49,487 nucleotides of DNA, from positions 1 through 49,487 of the forward strand of contig JAQULZ010000005.1 in the NCBI GenBank assembly GCA_028718375.1, read 5' to 3'. This stretch comes from Victivallaceae bacterium (GTDB taxonomy: Bacteria > Verrucomicrobiota > Lentisphaeria > Victivallales > Victivallaceae). Under the pieces are notes generated by a model, which was given only the letters and a program-made list of their open reading frames with translations, ran no database searches and was not told the DNA's origin. Both the position numbers and the translations under genes were made by a program. Shown piece after piece: positions 8,481 to 17,079 of the stretch (positions are counted from its first letter, which is position 1; every line of letters begins with the position of its first letter).

Positions 8481-10499
8481 ATGGAAAAAGCAAATGAGAC
8501 CAGAAATTTTGTTGTCGCCGGTCACAGCGGATGCGGCAAGACCTCGCTTTGCGATCTGATACTTTTCAAAGCCGGGGCCGTCGACCGCCTGGGCAGTGTC
8601 GACCAGAAAACCAGCGCCTCTGATTACAGTCCCGAAGAACAGGAAAAACAGGCCAGTATTTATTCCGTTCCCTTTAACTGCGCCTGGAAAGGCAAAAAGG
8701 TTTTTTTCGTAGACACTCCCGGCTATACTGAATTCATCGGGGAAACCATTGCCCCGATGAACGTAGCGGACAGTCTTTTATTAGTTGTCGATGCCGTCGA
8801 AGGTATCCAGATCGGGTCTACCCGGGCCTGGAAAATCGCCCGCGATCTGAATATGCCGCGCTTTATTCTAATCAATCGCATCGATCAGGACCGCGCCGAT
8901 TTCAAGGCGGTGCTGGCCAAACTGCAGGAAGCTTACGGAAAAACCGTTTGCGTGCCGGTTACCTTGCCGGTAGGGAAAGGGGCGGACTTCCGGGAGGTGG
9001 TCAATGTCCTGCGGGATACGGACATTCCCGAAGAATTGACCGAAGATGCCGCGAAATACCGGGAAATGCTTATGGACACTATCGCCGAATCCGACGAGTC
9101 CCTGATGGAAAAATACCTGGATGGCGGAGAACTCAGCGACGAGGAAATAGCCACCGGTTTATCTACCGCGATCATGAGCGGTGACCTAGTGCCGGTTTAC
9201 GCGGCGAGCGTCGCGAAAGACATCGGCGTGACCAAACTCCTGGACAGCATCAATAATCTTTTCCCCGGCCCCCTGACCCGGCAAACCGTTTCCCTGGCCG
9301 ACAGCAGTGAATTGAAGCTCTCCGCCGACGGCCCGCCGGTCGCCAAGGTCTTCAAATGCGTAGTCGACCCGTTCATCGGCCAGTTGACTTTCTTCAGAGT
9401 AATTTCCGGAACCTTCGCTTCCGACACCGAATATTACAACGTCAACACCGCGACGAAAGAGCGGCTGGGTTCAATTATGCTGTCCAACGGTAAAACTCAG
9501 AAAAACACCGCCTCGATCGGTCCCGGCTGCATCGGCGCCGTGGCAAAGCTCAAAAATACCCATATCGGCGATACCTTGGGCGCCGGCAGTTCCGCCAAAG
9601 CCCTGCCGCCGATAGAATTTCCCCGGCCGGTCATGTCCTATGCGATTTTCCCGGCCAAAAGCGGCGAGGAAGACAAAGTGGCGCAGGGCCTGCATAAACT
9701 GTCCGAAAGCGATCCTACCGTAACTCTCAACCGGCACGGGGAAACCCATGAAATACTGCTTTCCGGGATGGGCGACCAGCATCTGGCTCTGATCGTCAGG
9801 AAACTGAAAGATCATTACAAAGTCGACGTCAACCTTGAAACCCCGAAAGTTCCGTATCGCGAAACCATTACGATTAACGGCGAAGGACATTACCGGCACA
9901 AGAAACAGACCGGCGGCGCCGGCCAGTTCGCGGAAGTATTTTTGCGCATCGAACCGTCCCCGGAAAAATATGAATTTGAAAACAAGGTCGTGGGCGGCAA
10001 TATTCCGAAAAACTTTATCCCGGCAGTGGAAAAGGGCGTGGTCAGTACTCTGGAAGCCGGGCCGCTGGTCGGCTGTCAGGTGGAAAACGTCAAGGTAACC
10101 GTTTACGACGGCAAATACCATCCGGTGGATTCCAACGAAATGGCGTTTAAAATCGCCGGCCGGATGGCGTTTCGCGACGCCATGGCCAAAAGCCGGCCGG
10201 TCATTCTCGAGCCGATCATGAAAGTGAAAATCACTATTCCCAATGATTATATGGGGGACATAACCGGCGACCTGAACCATAAACGCGGCCGGATTCTGGG
10301 CATGGGCACGGAAGAGGGTCTCCAGGTGGTGAACGCGGAAGTTCCCCTGGCGGAAATGGCGAAATACGCCACCGAACTGCGCAGTATGACTCAGGGGCGC
10401 GGTCTTTTCCAGATGGACTTTGAACGCTATGAGCAGGTCCCGGCCAACATTGCCGGCGAAATCATTGCGAAACACCAGGCCGATCAGCAGGAGGATTGA
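8481..10499 (+). CDS. Elongation factor G-like translational GTPase
   Basis: 672 aa; G1 GHSGCGKTS, G3 DTPGYTEF, G4 NRID, EF-G domains III-V (RETI..GEGHYRHKKQTGGAGQFAEV, HPVDSNEMAFKIAGRMAF); SD 'aaaaggag' before the ATG. Confidence 0.9.
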   Translation: MEKANETRNFVVAGHSGCGKTSLCDLILFKAGAVDRLGSVDQKTSASDYSPEEQEKQASIYSVPFNCAWKGKKVFFVDTPGYTEFIGETIAPMNVADSLLLVVDAVEGIQIGSTRAWKIARDLNMPRFILINRIDQDRADFKAVLAKLQEAYGKTVCVPVTLPVGKGADFREVVNVLRDTDIPEELTEDAAKYREMLMDTIAESDESLMEKYLDGGELSDEEIATGLSTAIMSGDLVPVYAASVAKDIGVTKLLDSINNLFPGPLTRQTVSLADSSELKLSADGPPVAKVFKCVVDPFIGQLTFFRVISGTFASDTEYYNVNTATKERLGSIMLSNGKTQKNTASIGPGCIGAVAKLKNTHIGDTLGAGSSAKALPPIEFPRPVMSYAIFPAKSGEEDKVAQGLHKLSESDPTVTLNRHGETHEILLSGMGDQHLALIVRKLKDHYKVDVNLETPKVPYRETITINGEGHYRHKKQTGGAGQFAEVFLRIEPSPEKYEFENKVVGGNIPKNFIPAVEKGVVSTLEAGPLVGCQVENVKVTVYDGKYHPVDSNEMAFKIAGRMAFRDAMAKSRPVILEPIMKVKITIPNDYMGDITGDLNHKRGRILGMGTEEGLQVVNAEVPLAEMAKYATELRSMTQGRGLFQMDFERYEQVPANIAGEIIAKHQADQQED

Positions 10500-10516
10500 G
10501 TCTGGTTTAGAAATTA

Positions 10517-10785
10517 ATACCGAATTGCATTCTAATAGCTAGTAAAAACAGCTTTGATTTTGAGGCTGAGTTGCCGGCAAAAATAATGAGCGATAGGTCT
10601 ATCGCACCATTCTTTTTGCCGGTGAACGAGCCCAAAAGCATGCTGCCGTGTACGGTCGGATTCTTGCGGTGCCGTTTTGCGCCAAAACGAACCGTCGCTA
10701 CCTCGGTAGCGCACAGTTCGTTTTAACGCTTCCGGCATCCGCAATAATTCCGATTTTTACTTGCTCTTAGATTGCAAATCGGTAT
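10517..10785. mobile_element. 269-bp MITE-like repeat element, copy 1
   Basis: Near-identical (3 differences seen by eye) to 48916-49184; ends form ~32-bp imperfect TIRs (ATACCGAwTTGCAwTCTAAkAGCwAGTAAAAA, 28/32); internal hairpins CCGGCAAAAA..GCGATAG/CTATCGC..TTTTTGCCGG and AAAACGAAC..GCTACC/GGTAGC..GTTCGTTTT. Confidence 0.8.
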
Positions 10786-10786
10786 A

Positions 10787-10804
10787 ACCACGAAATACAC
10801 GAAA
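10787..10804 (+). repeat. ACCACGAAATACACGAAA-type dispersed repeat (left arm)
   Basis: Same motif occurs inverted at 10858-10886 and 37785-37812 and direct at 49189-49216. Confidence 0.65.
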
Positions 10805-10857
10805 AAAAGAATTAGTCAATACTGAAAAATCGGTATCAGTACCGACAAATTAAAAAA

Positions 10858-10886
10858 TTTTTCGTGTATTTCGTGTATTCCGTGGT
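10858..10886 (-). repeat. ACCACGAAATACACGAAA-type dispersed repeat (right arm, inverted)
   Basis: TTTTTCGTGTATTTCGTGTATTCCGTGGT pairs with 10787-10804, forming an inverted repeat between two convergent genes. Confidence 0.65.
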
Positions 10887-10898
10887 AAAAAAAACAAA

Positions 10899-12224
10899 TC
10901 AGTTCTCAACGAGCGCTGCGGGACGTTTCCGGTTCTGCTGATAAATCCTGGCCATGGAAATGATGATCGCAAAGAAAAACATCATCTGATAGAAATTACA
11001 CGGCTGCTTCAGCACCCATTCCAGGTAAGACTGGACATAAAGCGCCGACAATCCCCCGGCGATGGCAATCGGCAGATACAATATTTTCTGATCCCGGTAA
11101 CGGAAGATATTGCGCACGTTAATGATATAAAAATACGCCAGCATGAAGATGAATACGAACATGTTCAGCCAGCCCGTTTCCGCGGCAATCATCAGGTAAA
11201 CGCTTTCCACCAGTCCTTCCTTGAAGCCTTTCGGCAGATAATGTTTGCTGTACGGATACTCGGCATTCACTTTTACCCCGAAATTGTTCAGGCCGATACC
11301 GAAAAATTTATCGTTCGCCATATTTTTGGCCGATACCGCCAAGTTTTCCCGGCATTCCATCGAAGACTTCGGAGCATACGCAAACCGTTCGTAAATCGCA
11401 TCCGCATAAAACAGCAACCCCGCCAAGCCGACTAAACTGATCAGGATGAAAACGAGTATTTTGCGGGTTCTGAAGCGGCTCAGAAAGGAAAAGAACAACA
11501 CCACGGTACAGCATCCAGCATAACACACGATTCCCGCCCGTGACAACGCCAGGCATTCGATAAAACTGCAGATGCCGAACAACCCGAGCAGCCAGAGCGT
11601 CGTAATCTGTTTCGTTTTGATTTCCAGCAGCAAGGCCAGAAAAATTCCTCCCAGCGTCATAAAATACATCGACAGCGAATTCTGATGGGGAAACGGACCG
11701 CCGGGCTGATAGACGCCCATCCGTTTCTGATAGACCACCGCCAGAAAAGTATAGATGACGATCACCGGCAACATGCCGATCACCTGCTGAATGTGCTCCA
11801 GGTCAATAAAATAATTATACCACACCCAGAAATAAAAATACATTTTAGTCATTGACCATACTTCAAATTCCGAATACAACAGATTGGCGGAGTTTCTGAG
11901 CGAAATCACGCTGAACAGGTAATAAATGAAAAACAGCAGACTGCCGGGAGGAAACCATTTTATCTTGAATTTCGGTTTAATTATGATCAGAAAAAAAACC
12001 ACGAGCGTCGCCAGGTCGACGATCCCGACTTCGAAACCGCGCGAAGTCCCGCGGTAATCCTTGTGTGAATAAAAATTGATCGTTCCGGCCAGACTGGCGG
12101 TGAAAAACATCATCATGAATACAATGATTTTTTCCCAAAATTTACTGCTGTAGGCCAGAACGACGGCAACCGGCACGCCGATGAGGAGCGCCAGAAAAAA
12201 GATGATATATTTATACTCCGACAT
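10899..12224 (-). CDS. O-antigen ligase/polymerase-like (Wzy/WaaL) polytopic membrane protein
   Basis: 441 aa with many hydrophobic helices; PHQNSLSMYFMTLGG and FFGIGLNNFGVKV-type motifs typical of the O-antigen ligase family; position in an EPS operon. Confidence 0.8.
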   Translation of the reverse strand: MSEYKYIIFFLALLIGVPVAVVLAYSSKFWEKIIVFMMMFFTASLAGTINFYSHKDYRGTSRGFEVGIVDLATLVVFFLIIIKPKFKIKWFPPGSLLFFIYYLFSVISLRNSANLLYSEFEVWSMTKMYFYFWVWYNYFIDLEHIQQVIGMLPVIVIYTFLAVVYQKRMGVYQPGGPFPHQNSLSMYFMTLGGIFLALLLEIKTKQITTLWLLGLFGICSFIECLALSRAGIVCYAGCCTVVLFFSFLSRFRTRKILVFILISLVGLAGLLFYADAIYERFAYAPKSSMECRENLAVSAKNMANDKFFGIGLNNFGVKVNAEYPYSKHYLPKGFKEGLVESVYLMIAAETGWLNMFVFIFMLAYFYIINVRNIFRYRDQKILYLPIAIAGGLSALYVQSYLEWVLKQPCNFYQMMFFFAIIISMARIYQQNRKRPAALVEN

Positions 12225-12226
12225 GG

Positions 12227-13291
12227 TTAATTGGAAGTTCCGCTGATCGCCACGTTGGCGCTGCTGAACGGACCGGCCAGCAGGTTGAGGGCGGCGATGG
12301 TCGGGACGATTTTCCGGATGACATCGTTATACGCGGACAGGCCGCCTTTGGGTACGTAAACAATGTCGTTGGGTTCCAGGGCGAAATCAAAGCCGTTGCC
12401 TTCCAGGATATTGTCGATATTGACCTTATACACTTTCGGATTGACCAGGCTGCCGCGGATAACCATCACCATTTCCGAATGTTCGATCGTCATGCCGCGG
12501 GCATAAGCCAGCGCCTTCAGCAAAGTCAGGTCTTTCTTGTAGCCGATGCTGGCGGGATTGTTGACCTCGCCGAGGACGTATACCGAAGTGTTCAGGTTGG
12601 ACGGAATATAGATGTAATCCCCGTTCAGGAGGGGAATATTGTTGAGCGCATCCCCTTCATATAAAGCCTTCGAAAAATTGACCGGCAATATCTTGCCGCT
12701 CCGCACTATGTAGGCATCCTTCAGATTGGCGATTTCCACGGAGTCGCCGCCGAACACTCCCATCGCCAGACCGCCGGCCATGGCGATAGCGTCGGTGATG
12801 CGCGCGTCATTGCTGATGACATACCGGTTGGGAGTCTTGACTTTGCCCAGGATGGTAAAAGTCGCACTCTGAATGCGTTTCGGCGCCAGTGATATTTTGG
12901 GATTACGGATATATTTGCCCAGCTTGTTCTCAATCAGTTTTGTCGCATCCTGGATGGTCATGCCGCCGATCTTTACCGGCCCGATTAAGGCGATGCTGAT
13001 ATAACCGTCCGGAGTTACCGTAAGTCCCGTATGCAGCAGTTCCGGATTGTCGTAGACGGAGAAATCAAAGACATCTCCGCCGGAAATCCGGTACGGCGGC
13101 CGCTGGACCTGTTGCAGTTCAGTCAGTTCACGTTTTATCTCCTCCGGACTTTTCCGCTCCACCTTGACTTCTTCCAATTCCTGTTTCTGGGCCAGTTTCA
13201 ACGGCACCTGGGGGGCCATGTAGTTGCATCCGGCAATAAATAAAACACTGCCGGCGAATATGCCTGCCGTTAAAAAAGCGCTTGCGTTCAA
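12227..13291 (-). CDS. Wza-like polysaccharide biosynthesis/export lipoprotein
   Basis: GGDVFDFSVYDNPELLHTGLTVTPDGYISIALIGPVKIGGMT (Poly_export) and SLBB-like segments; lipobox LFIAGC. A TTG start at 13291 with upstream GGGGGCGG avoids overlap with the upstream gene; the longer ORF start at 13375 seems less likely. Confidence 0.85.
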   Translation of the reverse strand: MNASAFLTAGIFAGSVLFIAGCNYMAPQVPLKLAQKQELEEVKVERKSPEEIKRELTELQQVQRPPYRISGGDVFDFSVYDNPELLHTGLTVTPDGYISIALIGPVKIGGMTIQDATKLIENKLGKYIRNPKISLAPKRIQSATFTILGKVKTPNRYVISNDARITDAIAMAGGLAMGVFGGDSVEIANLKDAYIVRSGKILPVNFSKALYEGDALNNIPLLNGDYIYIPSNLNTSVYVLGEVNNPASIGYKKDLTLLKALAYARGMTIEHSEMVMVIRGSLVNPKVYKVNIDNILEGNGFDFALEPNDIVYVPKGGLSAYNDVIRKIVPTIAALNLLAGPFSSANVAISGTSN

Positions 13292-13310
13292 TATACCGCC
13301 CCCTTTACTG

Positions 13311-15335
13311 CTAAATATTTTTGCCGAAATATCTCTTCTCGACACTGTTGATGACGACGCCGATATTTTTGACATGGTGTTCCTTGAGATATTTGATACA
13401 GTTCACCAGCGTCATTTTTCTGGATTTCTTGAATTTCGTCATGATAACGGTGGTATGGGCCGCCGAACAGATGGTAGCGAACAGCGGTTCATTCCGCTTG
13501 AAGTTGAACAGTTCCCAAAAAATGAAATCATAATCGTCCAGGTAACTGATGAATTTTTCAATCTGTACCATATCCAGCGGTACGATGTAGCTGTAATTGT
13601 CCAGCAGAAAATAAAGGTGATCATTATTTTCCCTCGCCAGACCGGGATCTATCGCCTGGTCATTGTAGATGAAATCATTGATCTTATACTGCAGGAGTCC
13701 GGACGCCAGTTCATTGCAACTGGAAATATATAAGGTTTTCTTTTCCATCGGGCCGAAAATATCAATACATTTCTTGATGAAAAACGTCTTGCCGGCGCCG
13801 CCTTCCACATCGCCGAACGCGATCAGCACCTTTTTATGATGTTCCTTGAGGTCGTTCTTGAAAATCCGGGTGAAAACAATCTGAATGGCGGAATAGAATT
13901 TTTTCAGTTTGACTTCATTGATTCGGGGCAGACTGCCCAGAACATTCACATGCAGGACGTGCTCGACATCAAATTCCGATTTTATCGTCAAATCGATTGC
14001 TTCGAGCAGAACAGCGCAAACTCCGGCCAATACCAGCCCCAGCATGATCCCCATGACCAATATTTTCCGCCGTTTATCCACGGTCGGATAAACCGGCGGT
14101 TCCGCTTTTTCAAATACCCTGAGATCACTGACGCTGGAAGTCAGCGCCAGACTCATTTCAGTAACCCCCTTATCCAGTTTTCTCAACAGATCATAATTCA
14201 GCTCTATTTTCCGGTTTATTTCTTTGTATTCATTGGCGGTTTTGTCCAAATGTCCCAGTTGCTCTTCCAGCTCCTTTTTTTCCCTGGCATATTTTATCAG
14301 GGTAAAGCTCAGACTCTTGAGCTCGGTCTGAGCCGCGAAAACTTCGTCTTCCAAGTGAATGAGATGCCAGTTTTTGCCGTAAGTGATTTTCCCGGCCGGA
14401 CGTTTTTCCTTTTTGTCCAGTTCCATTTTCTTCTTCAGGGCTTTTATTTCGGCAATGAGTTTCTGCACCTTGGGATTGATATCGGTATAGCGCTGGCGGA
14501 GGATATCCAGTTCGTTGTTCTTCATCACCAGGGCGGTATCATCCACGGCCGTCACTTCATAGGAAAGCTTGACTTCGGGTTCCAGTTTCTGCATTTTTTC
14601 CAGGCATTCCCGGATTCGTATCTTCAGCGCGTATTCGCGTTGTTCCGTCTGAGTTATCTTTTCCTCCAGCCGGGAAAGCTCTGTGAAATGTTTGGAATGT
14701 TCCAGGGCGATAGCACTTATCCCGTGTTTGTTCAGATAAGCTTTCTTCTCGGCTTCCAGATTCTTGATTTCATTCATAACCAGTATCTTCTGCCGGCTGA
14801 AATAATCATATTTTTTCTGGACGGAACGGTTACGCATCTTTTCATAAGCCTGTAAAAATACTTTTCCCAATTCGTTCGCAATATCCGCGGAGTCCTGGGG
14901 ATCAGGGGTAATGGCGCTGATATTGATCATGCTCCGGTTATGTTCATCCACGGAAACCGAAGTGGCGCCGTAGAGGGACTGGAGGGATTCGGACAATTTC
15001 AGATTGGTGATCACGGCCCTCATATTGTCTTTGGTGCGAATCATTTCCTTAATGACATCGACGGAAAACTGCTGGCGCAGGGTGGACAATTCGTTTTCCT
15101 TTTCCGGTTCGGGAGCGGTCTTGAACAGGATGCAGGTTGCCTGCCACAGCTTAGGCATGGAATAAATATAAGTGATGGTCATGGCGATAACGGCAACCGG
15201 GATCAGCAGCAGGAACGGCAGGCGACGGCGCAGCGAGATCAGGAAAACCCGCACGTCATATTTAAAGATGCCGACGTCAAGTCCCCCCAGAAAAGACTGT
15301 TCTTCAGTTTCCGTATTCTTGTGCTCGTCCTGCAT
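13311..15335 (-). CDS. Wzc-like polysaccharide co-polymerase with C-terminal P-loop domain
   Basis: 674 aa; N-terminal Wzz-type segment, long coiled coil, second TM (ILVMGIMLGLVLAGVCAVLLE), Walker A GDVEGGAGKTF; no C-terminal Tyr cluster. Confidence 0.85.
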   Translation of the reverse strand: MQDEHKNTETEEQSFLGGLDVGIFKYDVRVFLISLRRRLPFLLLIPVAVIAMTITYIYSMPKLWQATCILFKTAPEPEKENELSTLRQQFSVDVIKEMIRTKDNMRAVITNLKLSESLQSLYGATSVSVDEHNRSMINISAITPDPQDSADIANELGKVFLQAYEKMRNRSVQKKYDYFSRQKILVMNEIKNLEAEKKAYLNKHGISAIALEHSKHFTELSRLEEKITQTEQREYALKIRIRECLEKMQKLEPEVKLSYEVTAVDDTALVMKNNELDILRQRYTDINPKVQKLIAEIKALKKKMELDKKEKRPAGKITYGKNWHLIHLEDEVFAAQTELKSLSFTLIKYAREKKELEEQLGHLDKTANEYKEINRKIELNYDLLRKLDKGVTEMSLALTSSVSDLRVFEKAEPPVYPTVDKRRKILVMGIMLGLVLAGVCAVLLEAIDLTIKSEFDVEHVLHVNVLGSLPRINEVKLKKFYSAIQIVFTRIFKNDLKEHHKKVLIAFGDVEGGAGKTFFIKKCIDIFGPMEKKTLYISSCNELASGLLQYKINDFIYNDQAIDPGLARENNDHLYFLLDNYSYIVPLDMVQIEKFISYLDDYDFIFWELFNFKRNEPLFATICSAAHTTVIMTKFKKSRKMTLVNCIKYLKEHHVKNIGVVINSVEKRYFGKNI

Positions 15336-15353
15336 CCGCTATCATCCTTTGTC

Positions 15354-16457
15354 CTAATTCAGCCGGTTCCAACAAATTAGAAAATTCTTCCCATTCCGAC
15401 GATTAGTATAATCGCTGTGGAGGGAATGTTCAAATAATAAACAGAGCAAAACCTCCAAAAGCTTCAGCCGGGGAGACGCGATGGAAAACAGAAAACGCCA
15501 CCCGAGGCGCCGCATGTAAACCGTGTTCAAAATAAAATTTTTCACGATCTCCCGGAGTCCGAAACCGGGCGTCAGATAACATCGGGTTTCCAAAACCATT
15601 TTCAGTTCCCGCAGATTATTGATTGGAAAATTGCAGCAGACGCTGAAGAAATGCAGACAAGCCCGTTCAAACAGCATCATTGCCGTTCCCCGCAATTCCA
15701 CCAGTTCCTGGATTGAATAAATTTCCGGCGACAGCTTGAACTGTACCGCCAAACGATACATTTCCATGGTTTCGTCCTCCGGCGGCATCTGTTCCAGCAG
15801 CCGGAGCCGTTCCACTACCGAGAGACAATATTGATCCCGCAGCAGGAGCAGCACATCTCCGCAGGACTGGATCGCTTTGTATAAATTACGTCCAATAAAA
15901 TCCCGGTCATTTTCCGTGAGATTTTCCCGTTCCAAGCGCTGCTGGGCAAACAGCAGCCCGGCGCCGCGGTTGAGAAGCAGCCGAAGACCTTCCGTATGCG
16001 GCAGGTAATGCAGTCCGTAAGCCGGCAGCAGTTTCAGGACGGTTTCGTCCCCGTAGATGACTTTATGGCCCTCCCGCAACTCCTGCCACATGATAGTAGC
16101 CGGCAATTTCGAAAGTTGCTTCCGGGTCTTAACCGGCCCGAAATCGACCTTGACGCCGATTTTCCGGCTGAGCTTCCGGCCCAATACTTTCAATACCCCG
16201 TTGATTTTTCTTATCCGGCGCCAGCCGCAGTTTTCCGCAATGACGAAAAAATCCAGGTCATTATAAAGTTTTTCCGTTCCGTCATCCGTAGAAAAAACTC
16301 CGCCTTCCCCGCGCCCGTAACCGCCGCCGAGTACCACGGCGGCGATATCTCTGCTGACTTGCGCGGCACTTACCGCCGCGACCACGGTATCCAGACATTT
16401 ATCCAGCATCGCGTCGAACGCGGCATCGCCGTATACCGTATACTTACTTTTTCCCAT
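15354..16457 (-). CDS. Nucleotidyltransferase-fold protein of unknown specificity
   Basis: VVLGGGYGRGEGG...YNDLDFFVIAE resembles the pol-beta superfamily GGxGRGE...DxD pattern; 367 aa. Confidence 0.6.
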   Translation of the reverse strand: MGKSKYTVYGDAAFDAMLDKCLDTVVAAVSAAQVSRDIAAVVLGGGYGRGEGGVFSTDDGTEKLYNDLDFFVIAENCGWRRIRKINGVLKVLGRKLSRKIGVKVDFGPVKTRKQLSKLPATIMWQELREGHKVIYGDETVLKLLPAYGLHYLPHTEGLRLLLNRGAGLLFAQQRLERENLTENDRDFIGRNLYKAIQSCGDVLLLLRDQYCLSVVERLRLLEQMPPEDETMEMYRLAVQFKLSPEIYSIQELVELRGTAMMLFERACLHFFSVCCNFPINNLRELKMVLETRCYLTPGFGLREIVKNFILNTVYMRRLGWRFLFSIASPRLKLLEVLLCLLFEHSLHSDYTNRRNGKNFLICWNRLN

Positions 16458-17079
16458 TCAGCTTCTCCCGTAAAAATTCCAGCGCCTGCCGCTGATTATC
16501 GGCCGGGACGGCGGTGTTGCCGTCCAGCATCAGATCAGCATAATGGCAGTACGGTTCGATATATTCCGCATGCATGGGGCGGACATCGTTCAGATACTGG
16601 CGGATAACCAGCTCAATCGGCAACCGGCGCACCGCCGTATCCCGCTCAATCCGCCGCGCCAGCCGGAGATCGGCGTCCGCCCGAACGAAAATCTTCGCCG
16701 TCGCCAGCCGGCGCAGCGGCCCGGAATACAGCGCGAAAATTCCTTCGAGAATAATGAAGTCAGTAACCGGTAAAAAACGGTCTGTTTCGGTAACCCGGTG
16801 AGTCCTGAAATCGTAATGCCGTTCCCGCACCTGCCGCCCGGCCCGCAAATCCCGCAAGTCCCGGAACAGCGACTCGAAATCAACCGCTTCCGGGCGGTCG
16901 AAATTCCTGCGGTCGGCTTCGGCCGGCGTCAGGGAACCCAAATCGAAATAATAATTATCCATAGAAATTACCGCGGCCGTGCCGAATATATGCAGCGCTT
17001 CGGCCAATTCGGCCGCCAGGGTGGTTTTACCCGAACACGAGCCGCCGCCAACCAGAATTATGTCAGTCCTTCTGCGCAT
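16444..17079 (-). CDS. Uridine kinase-like P-loop kinase
   Basis: GGGSCSGKTTLAAELAE, ISMDNYYFD, NFDRPEAVDF, DFIILEGIFAL, RIERDTAVR motifs of the uridine kinase/phosphoribulokinase family. Confidence 0.85.
   Translation of the reverse strand: MRRRTDIILVGGGSCSGKTTLAAELAEALHIFGTAAVISMDNYYFDLGSLTPAEADRRNFDRPEAVDFESLFRDLRDLRAGRQVRERHYDFRTHRVTETDRFLPVTDFIILEGIFALYSGPLRRLATAKIFVRADADLRLARRIERDTAVRRLPIELVIRQYLNDVRPMHAEYIEPYCHYADLMLDGNTAVPADNQRQALEFLREKLNGKK

Noticed and set aside
9471-10475. 334-aa minus-strand ORF antisense to the EF-G-like gene
   Set aside because: Shadow ORF of a strongly conserved gene; sequence has no recognisable domain.
10532-10744. 70-aa ORF MRMPEALKRTVRYRGSDG... as a real protein gene (also at 48931-49143)
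   Set aside because: Lies wholly inside the 269-bp repeat with TIRs and hairpins; near-identity of the two copies is explained by element duplication. Not excluded as coding, but unsupported.
13836-14855. 339-aa plus-strand ORF antisense to the Wzc-like gene
   Set aside because: F/Q-rich shadow translation of coiled-coil coding sequence.
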